Source: an uncultured Nitrospinaceae bacterium
GTDB lineage: Bacteria; Nitrospinota; Nitrospinia; Nitrospinales; VA-1
DNA: 9,125 nt
Assembly: GCA_913043155.1 (NCBI GenBank)
Contig: CAJWLY010000049.1
Location: 1 to 9,125 of the forward strand
Reading direction: 5' to 3'
Positions 5,988 through 9,125 of the stretch are shown piece after piece. The notes under the pieces were generated by a model. That model saw only the letters and a list, made by a program, of their open reading frames with translations. It was not told the origin of the DNA and made no database searches. The position numbers and the translations under genes are program-made. The stretch's first letter is position 1; each line of letters begins with the position of its first letter.

Positions 5988-7210
5988 CCGATCGTCCCGA
6001 CAGACTAGCCATCGCCTCATGGTCGCTCTACGATTTCGCTAATACTATTTTTTCGATGAATGTTATCTCGCTTTACTTCGCCCTGTGGGTGACAGTAGAT
6101 CACGGGGGCCAAGACATCCTTTACAGCGCAGCACTTTCAGGGTCGATGTTCGCTGTAGCTATCAGCGTCCCCCTGTTCGGCGCGATTTCGGACCAGACGG
6201 GTCGAAGGCGGGGTCCTCTCACACTCCTTACCATTATTTCCGTCACGGCAACCGCCCTCATTGGTCAGGCCAGCCAGTTATGGACCGGGATTTGCCTTTT
6301 CGTCATCGCAAACTACTGCTACCAGTCGGCTCTGGTGTTTTACAACGGCATGCTCCCCTCTGTCGCCCGCCACTCAAACGTCGGAATGGTTTCCGGATAC
6401 GGCGTGGCACTGGGATACATGGGGTCCATTGCCGGGCTCCTCCTGGTCGACCCTTTTGTGAAAGCAGGGGGGCGGCCTGCGGCCTTTCTTCCCACGGCGC
6501 TCATGTTCCTAATTTTCGCCTTACCCTGTTTTCTCTTTATCAAGGATCCAGACCCAAAACCGTTTCGGATTGATATGAGAAAAGCTTTCCGCACTTTAAA
6601 AAACACCATGGTCAATGCAACGCAGTATCACGTGTTGCTGAAGTTTATCGGAATCCATTTCCTCATCCTCGACGTAGTCAATACGGTCATCGCCTTCATA
6701 GCGGTTTATGCCAATAAAGTAATCGGACTCACCGACAGCCAGATCAGAACCTTTTTAATCCTCTCTACGCTTTTTGCCATGCTAGGTTCCTGGCTCATCG
6801 GATGGCAGGTCAAGCACAAGGGAACCATCCCATCTTATTGGACGGTGCTATGCCTTTGGCTGGCTGCTCTAACGCTCATTGTGGTGAGTCCGGGAGAATC
6901 CCTGTTCTGGGTGGTCGGCCCCCTGGCAGGCATGGGGATGGGAGGCGTGTGGGTGGTCAGTCGTACCATCGTGGTAGAGCTTTCGCCGCCGGAAAAAGTC
7001 GGGGAGTTCTTCGGCGTTTACGGGCTTGCAGGAAAAATGGCTTCTATTGTGGGACCCTTGATTTGGGGAAGCGTCGTCTGGCTGTTCCAAGACACGCAAA
7101 CGTTAAAATATCGCGCCGCCGTTTTCTCCCTCCTCTTGATCACCATAATCACGCTCATTCTGTTTGGCAGGCTGCAGAAACACATCCCGACCCACAGCAA
7201 AACCCGTTGA
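5984..7210 (+). CDS. UMF1/Atg22-type MFS transporter
   Basis: This 408-residue inner-membrane protein has about twelve hydrophobic segments and is a major facilitator of the UMF1 group related to fungal vacuolar Atg22. Group features visible are WSLYDFANTIFS (13-24), the MFS motif A-like GAISDQTGRRR (66-76), and YNGMLPSVARHSNVGMVSGYG (120-140 region). A second conserved block runs through PPEKVGEFFGVYGLAGKMAS (335-354), followed by GPLIWG. A charged loop at about 187-215 separates the two six-helix halves. Atg22 exports amino acids from vacuoles; most bacterial relatives have no assigned substrate, so none is claimed. The GTG start at 5984 overlaps the preceding TGA (GTGA, 5984-5987) and has no independent ribosome binding site, which points to coupled translation with the FGE-like gene. 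The TGA at 7208-7210 lies inside the left arm of an inverted repeat. Confidence 0.92.
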   Translation: MTDRPDRLAIASWSLYDFANTIFSMNVISLYFALWVTVDHGGQDILYSAALSGSMFAVAISVPLFGAISDQTGRRRGPLTLLTIISVTATALIGQASQLWTGICLFVIANYCYQSALVFYNGMLPSVARHSNVGMVSGYGVALGYMGSIAGLLLVDPFVKAGGRPAAFLPTALMFLIFALPCFLFIKDPDPKPFRIDMRKAFRTLKNTMVNATQYHVLLKFIGIHFLILDVVNTVIAFIAVYANKVIGLTDSQIRTFLILSTLFAMLGSWLIGWQVKHKGTIPSYWTVLCLWLAALTLIVVSPGESLFWVVGPLAGMGMGGVWVVSRTIVVELSPPEKVGEFFGVYGLAGKMASIVGPLIWGSVVWLFQDTQTLKYRAAVFSLLLITIITLILFGRLQKHIPTHSKTR

Positions 7211-7251
7211 TTTTATTTTTCGGTTTTCCACCGACAGGTAAAATAAATCAA
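7207..7251. repeat. Nested inverted repeat between MFS gene and ppiC promoter
   Basis: The outer arms 7207-7219 and 7240-7251 pair over 12 base pairs with one bulged T. Inside them TCGGT (7220-7224) and ACCGA (7230-7234) form a second five-base stem around TTTCC. The left arm contains the MFS stop codon, and the right arm ends one base before the TTGACA at 7252. No T-run follows the structure on either strand, so it is not a standard terminator. An operator or mRNA 3'-end stabiliser are alternatives. Confidence 0.55.
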
Positions 7252-7280
7252 TTGACAAGCCCGGAGCGAATGGATAATTT
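7252..7280 (+). promoter_or_regulatory. Candidate promoter of the exported PpiC gene
   Basis: TTGACA at 7252-7257 is a perfect -35 box. The -10 is less clear: GATAAT at 7273-7278 (five of six matches, 15-base spacer) or TAATTT at 7275-7280 (17-base spacer). Transcription would start near 7285, about 60 bases before the ATG at 7344. Confidence 0.5.
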
Positions 7281-7332
7281 GAAATCAAGCTCTTCCAATA
7301 AGTAACTTCTGTTCCTTGCATTCTGTATAAAA

Positions 7333-7338
7333 AAGGAG
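7333..7338 (+). promoter_or_regulatory. Shine-Dalgarno of the exported PpiC gene
   Basis: AAGGAG ends five bases before the ATG at 7344, confirming that start. Confidence 0.75.
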
Positions 7339-7343
7339 TTCCT

Positions 7344-8351
7344 ATGCTTGGTCATGGAAAGAAGATATTCCGGGTCGGCCTCGTTTCGGCCTGCACAATA
7401 GCCCTAGCTGTAACGACTGCATTCGCACACTCCGGGCACAAACATGAAGAAAAACTGCAGGTGGCCCTGCCCGATGTTGTGGCCAAGGTGAACGGACAGA
7501 ATATCCCAAAAGACGGTATCGTTCGTGAATTGAAACTGGCCATTGGCAACTACAAGGCTCGAGGCATTCCCCTTACCGCCGATCAGGAGAAAATCGCTGC
7601 CAAAAAACTAATCGATGATGAAATCGGTCGCACCCTGCTACTGCAAAAGAGTCAAGAAATCGGCGCAAAAGTCACCGATAAAATGCTGGAGCAGAAACTA
7701 CAGCAAATAAAATCGTCCTTCAAATCAGACGCCGTATTCGAGCATGAACTTAAAGACCAAGGCATCACAATCGAACAATATCGAAAAGAGCTCAAAGTCG
7801 ACCTGTTGATGCAACAGGTGATCGACCGGGAAATCGAATCGGGCATCCAGGTCAGCAAGGAAGAGATCAGCGCCTATTACGAAAAGAATAAGGATAGGTT
7901 TCGTTCCGAAGACAAAGTCAGGGCAAGCGTGATCCTTATCAAAGTGCGCCGGGGAGATACAAAATCGGAAGAAGCAGCCCAAAAAAAAATAGAGAGCATC
8001 CACGATCAGATTAAGAACGGAGCCGACTTCGGCGAGCTGGCCAGTAAACATTCCGAGGACAGCCTCGCTTCCAAGGGAGGCGACCTCGGTTATTTCACCA
8101 AAAACCAGATGTTTGGTGCTTTCAGTTCAAGGGCATTCGACATGGAGGTAGGGGAAGTAAGCTCAGTGTTTAGAACAGCTCACGGATTTCACCTGCTCAA
8201 ACTGACCGACCGCAAGCTTGGCGATATAACCCCACCTGCAAGAGTGGAAAAAAAGATCACAAAAACACTAAAAACAATGAAGGTGGGAAGCGCAACCCGC
8301 GAGTATGTCGGAGTGCTCAAACAAAAAGCTACCATCAAAATGTATTTTTAA
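7344..8351 (+). CDS. Exported SurA/PpiC-type peptidyl-prolyl isomerase or chaperone
   Basis: This 335-residue protein has a signal peptide (K6, K7, R10; core 11-26; cleavage likely after AFA at 26-28). The mature N terminus would then be HSGHKHEE, with H29, H32 and H34. A SurA-like helical chaperone region follows (VVAKVNGQNIPKDGIV at 45-60, then long charged helices to about 185), and then one parvulin domain (about 192-289). The parvulin domain keeps GADFGELASKHSEDSLASKG (226-245), GGDLGYF (245-251), VGEVSSVF (269-276) and the final histidine H283 in HGFHLLKL. The usual first histidine of RASHIL is valine here (V196 in RASVILIK), which may lower or abolish isomerase activity. Its role is probably folding or escorting periplasmic or outer-membrane proteins. 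AAGGAG at the proper distance fixes the start, and it appears to be transcribed alone from 7252-7280. Confidence 0.92.
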   Translation: MLGHGKKIFRVGLVSACTIALAVTTAFAHSGHKHEEKLQVALPDVVAKVNGQNIPKDGIVRELKLAIGNYKARGIPLTADQEKIAAKKLIDDEIGRTLLLQKSQEIGAKVTDKMLEQKLQQIKSSFKSDAVFEHELKDQGITIEQYRKELKVDLLMQQVIDREIESGIQVSKEEISAYYEKNKDRFRSEDKVRASVILIKVRRGDTKSEEAAQKKIESIHDQIKNGADFGELASKHSEDSLASKGGDLGYFTKNQMFGAFSSRAFDMEVGEVSSVFRTAHGFHLLKLTDRKLGDITPPARVEKKITKTLKTMKVGSATREYVGVLKQKATIKMYF

Positions 8352-8405
8352 AGGCACTTCCACAAGTCCAGCGCAATCAGGCGGTGGGCTCTCGCCCTTA
8401 TCGTT

Positions 8406-8419
8406 CTCAGTCTGCTGAG
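8406..8419. terminator. Small hairpin between convergent genes
   Basis: CTCAG (8406-8410) pairs with CTGAG (8415-8419) around TCTG. A GGGC/GCCC four-base stem (8386-8389, 8394-8397) lies just before it. Plus-strand sequence beyond 8428 is T-rich but begins only after nine further bases. Placement between convergent stops suits termination of the ppiC transcript, but the signal is weak. Confidence 0.3.
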
Positions 8420-8433
8420 GGATCTCTGCCTTA

Positions 8434-8619
8434 TTATTTCTTTTCTTTCTTTGAAGCCGGTTTCTTCCCGCCCATTGAGCTGAGCTTGCGTTTCACGACT
8501 TTTCCCTTGTCCTTCTCGAAGTCGACTTTTAAATGAACCGATTTCGGGAAAAGCCTGAAAACCACTCCTTCTTTTTTCTTTCCGGCAAACTCGAAACTGA
8601 CCTTATCTCCTACTTTCAT
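8434..8619 (-). CDS. Small basic SH3-like protein of unknown function (61 aa)
   Basis: The protein opens with MKVGDKVSFEFAGKKKEGVV, alternating short strands and glycine turns like an SH3/KOW-type small barrel. It continues with FRLFPKSVHLKVDF and ends in a lysine-rich tail (GGKKPASKKEKK). The composition is strongly basic, which suggests nucleic-acid binding, an inference from charge and likely fold only. It has no signal peptide. The frame allows an ATG five codons earlier (8634), but the minus-strand AGAGGTG (8630-8624) sits just before the ATG at 8619 and decides the shorter start. It is convergent with ppiC and divergent from priA, with its own leader of under 180 bases shared with priA. 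Confidence 0.72.
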   Translation of the reverse strand: MKVGDKVSFEFAGKKKEGVVFRLFPKSVHLKVDFEKDKGKVVKRKLSSMGGKKPASKKEKK

Positions 8620-8623
8620 AATG

Positions 8624-8630
8624 CACCTCT
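8624..8630 (-). promoter_or_regulatory. Shine-Dalgarno deciding the start of the small basic protein
   Basis: AGAGGTG on the minus strand lies four to six bases before the ATG at 8619. It falls inside the coding part of the longer alternative, so it argues against the ATG at 8634. Confidence 0.7.
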
Positions 8631-8658
8631 TCATTCAACCCGCATCCACTAAGGCAAA

Positions 8659-8668
8659 CGGCCGGCCG
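8659..8668. repeat. Ten-base GC palindrome between divergent genes
   Basis: CGGCCGGCCG is a perfect palindrome in an otherwise A/T-rich intergenic stretch. AAACG (8656-8660) and CGTTT (8681-8685) form a further inverted pair overlapping it. It could be a protein-binding site for the divergent genes or a chance GC run. Confidence 0.3.
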
Positions 8669-8781
8669 ACAACATGAAGACGTTTAACCTCAAAGAGATA
8701 GAAAGCCTAATTTAAAACTATCCGGTAGTCAACGGTTTCTTTAATAACCGGGCAATGCGGGTTTAGTTCGCGCTGGTTCTC

Positions 8782-8790
8782 TGGTACAAT
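8782..8790 (+). promoter_or_regulatory. Extended -10 promoter of priA
   Basis: TGGTACAAT fits the extended -10 form TGnTATAAT with one mismatch. The -35 region is poor (TTTAGT at 8762-8767), as is common for extended -10 promoters. The predicted start of transcription is at about 8796-8798. Confidence 0.5.
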
Positions 8791-8797
8791 CCGCGGA

Positions 8798-9125
8798 GTG
8801 ACTTCCCCCAACCGTGACGATCCCCAAACACAGCCCACAGTGCTATTGACCGACTCGAGAACTTCCCCGGTCTGTGCAGAGGTAGTGTTTAACCTTCCTC
8901 TCAAGGAAGCATTCACTTACGAAATCCCGAGGCAGTTCCATGGAATGGTACAACGGGGAATGCGTGTATTCGTTCCTTTCGGCAGACGCCGTCTTACCGG
9001 GTATGTGGTTTCGCTATCCGGACGCAACGAAAAAAATATCGCCTTAAAACCAATCGAGGATCTGCCCGACACCGAGCCGATTATATCGGAGGAACTGCTC
9101 TCTCTCACCCGCTGGATCGCTGATT
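8798..9125 (+). CDS. priA: Primosomal protein N' (PriA replication-restart helicase), 5' part
   Basis: The visible part is the N-terminal DNA-binding domain of PriA, which recognises the 3' end of the leading strand at stalled forks and reloads the replisome. Counting from GTG 8798, EVVFNLPLKEAFTYEIP (28-44) matches the first conserved strand block. GMRVFVPFGRRRLTGYVV (54-71) is the diagnostic PriA segment, followed by KPIEDLPDTEPIISEELLSLTRWIAD. The helicase domain lies beyond the window. The start is uncertain: GTG at 8798 gives about 27 residues before the conserved block, and GTG at 8840 or TTG at 8846 give shorter leaders. None has a convincing ribosome binding site. The extended -10 box at 8782-8790 puts the transcript start almost at the first GTG. 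No ATG occurs before the conserved core. Confidence 0.9.
   Translation, partial: MTSPNRDDPQTQPTVLLTDSRTSPVCAEVVFNLPLKEAFTYEIPRQFHGMVQRGMRVFVPFGRRRLTGYVVSLSGRNEKNIALKPIEDLPDTEPIISEELLSLTRWIAD

Noticed and set aside
6085..6573. 162-codon plus-strand ORF inside the MFS gene
   Set aside because: It lies wholly in another frame of a clear membrane transporter and has a low-complexity, Arg/Pro/Ser-rich shadow composition.
8707..9108. Two minus-strand ORFs (8707-8916, 8917-9108)
   Set aside because: They run antisense to, or across the start of, priA, whose plus-strand domain is unmistakable.

Overview
The window reads as chromosomal DNA of a Gram-negative bacterium with roughly even base composition. 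Evidence is an exported SurA/PpiC-type chaperone, type I signal peptides, sigma70-like promoters and free use of TTG and GTG starts. The style of the proteins would fit Nitrospinota or a deltaproteobacterial-like lineage, but that is a weak inference because no taxonomic marker is present. There are no rRNA or tRNA genes, insertion sequences, CRISPR arrays or prophage genes.

Layout. At 1-2366, three forward genes follow one another: a TehB-like methyltransferase with a hydrophobic leader (157-813, behind a near-consensus promoter), a bile acid:Na+ symporter (BASS) family carrier (896-1927), and a 94-residue protein of unknown function with a TTG start and a strong ribosome binding site (2082-2366). 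A radical SAM/SPASM-like enzyme (2562-3629) then converges on a small cytoplasmic parvulin on the minus strand (3645-4037). The parvulin is divergent from a Maf nucleotide pyrophosphatase (4197-4784).

The clearest operon is 4860-7210. It has a good promoter followed by a small zinc-ribbon protein, an exported FGE/SUMF1-fold protein lacking the catalytic cysteines, and a UMF1/Atg22-type MFS transporter. These are joined by 4-base ATGA and GTGA start/stop overlaps, so they are probably translated together. Next comes an exported SurA/PpiC chaperone (7344-8351) with its own promoter, whose -35 box abuts a nested inverted repeat. A small basic SH3-like protein lies on the minus strand (8434-8619). 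The window ends inside priA (8798 onward), the replication-restart helicase.

Together this is mostly housekeeping (Maf, PriA, parvulins) mixed with uncharacterised genes. I see no complete novel system. The best leads are the three-gene coupled operon, the orphan radical SAM/SPASM enzyme with a tiny overlapping leader ORF, the apparently exported methyltransferase, and the PpiC protein with a His-rich mature N terminus and a lost parvulin histidine.
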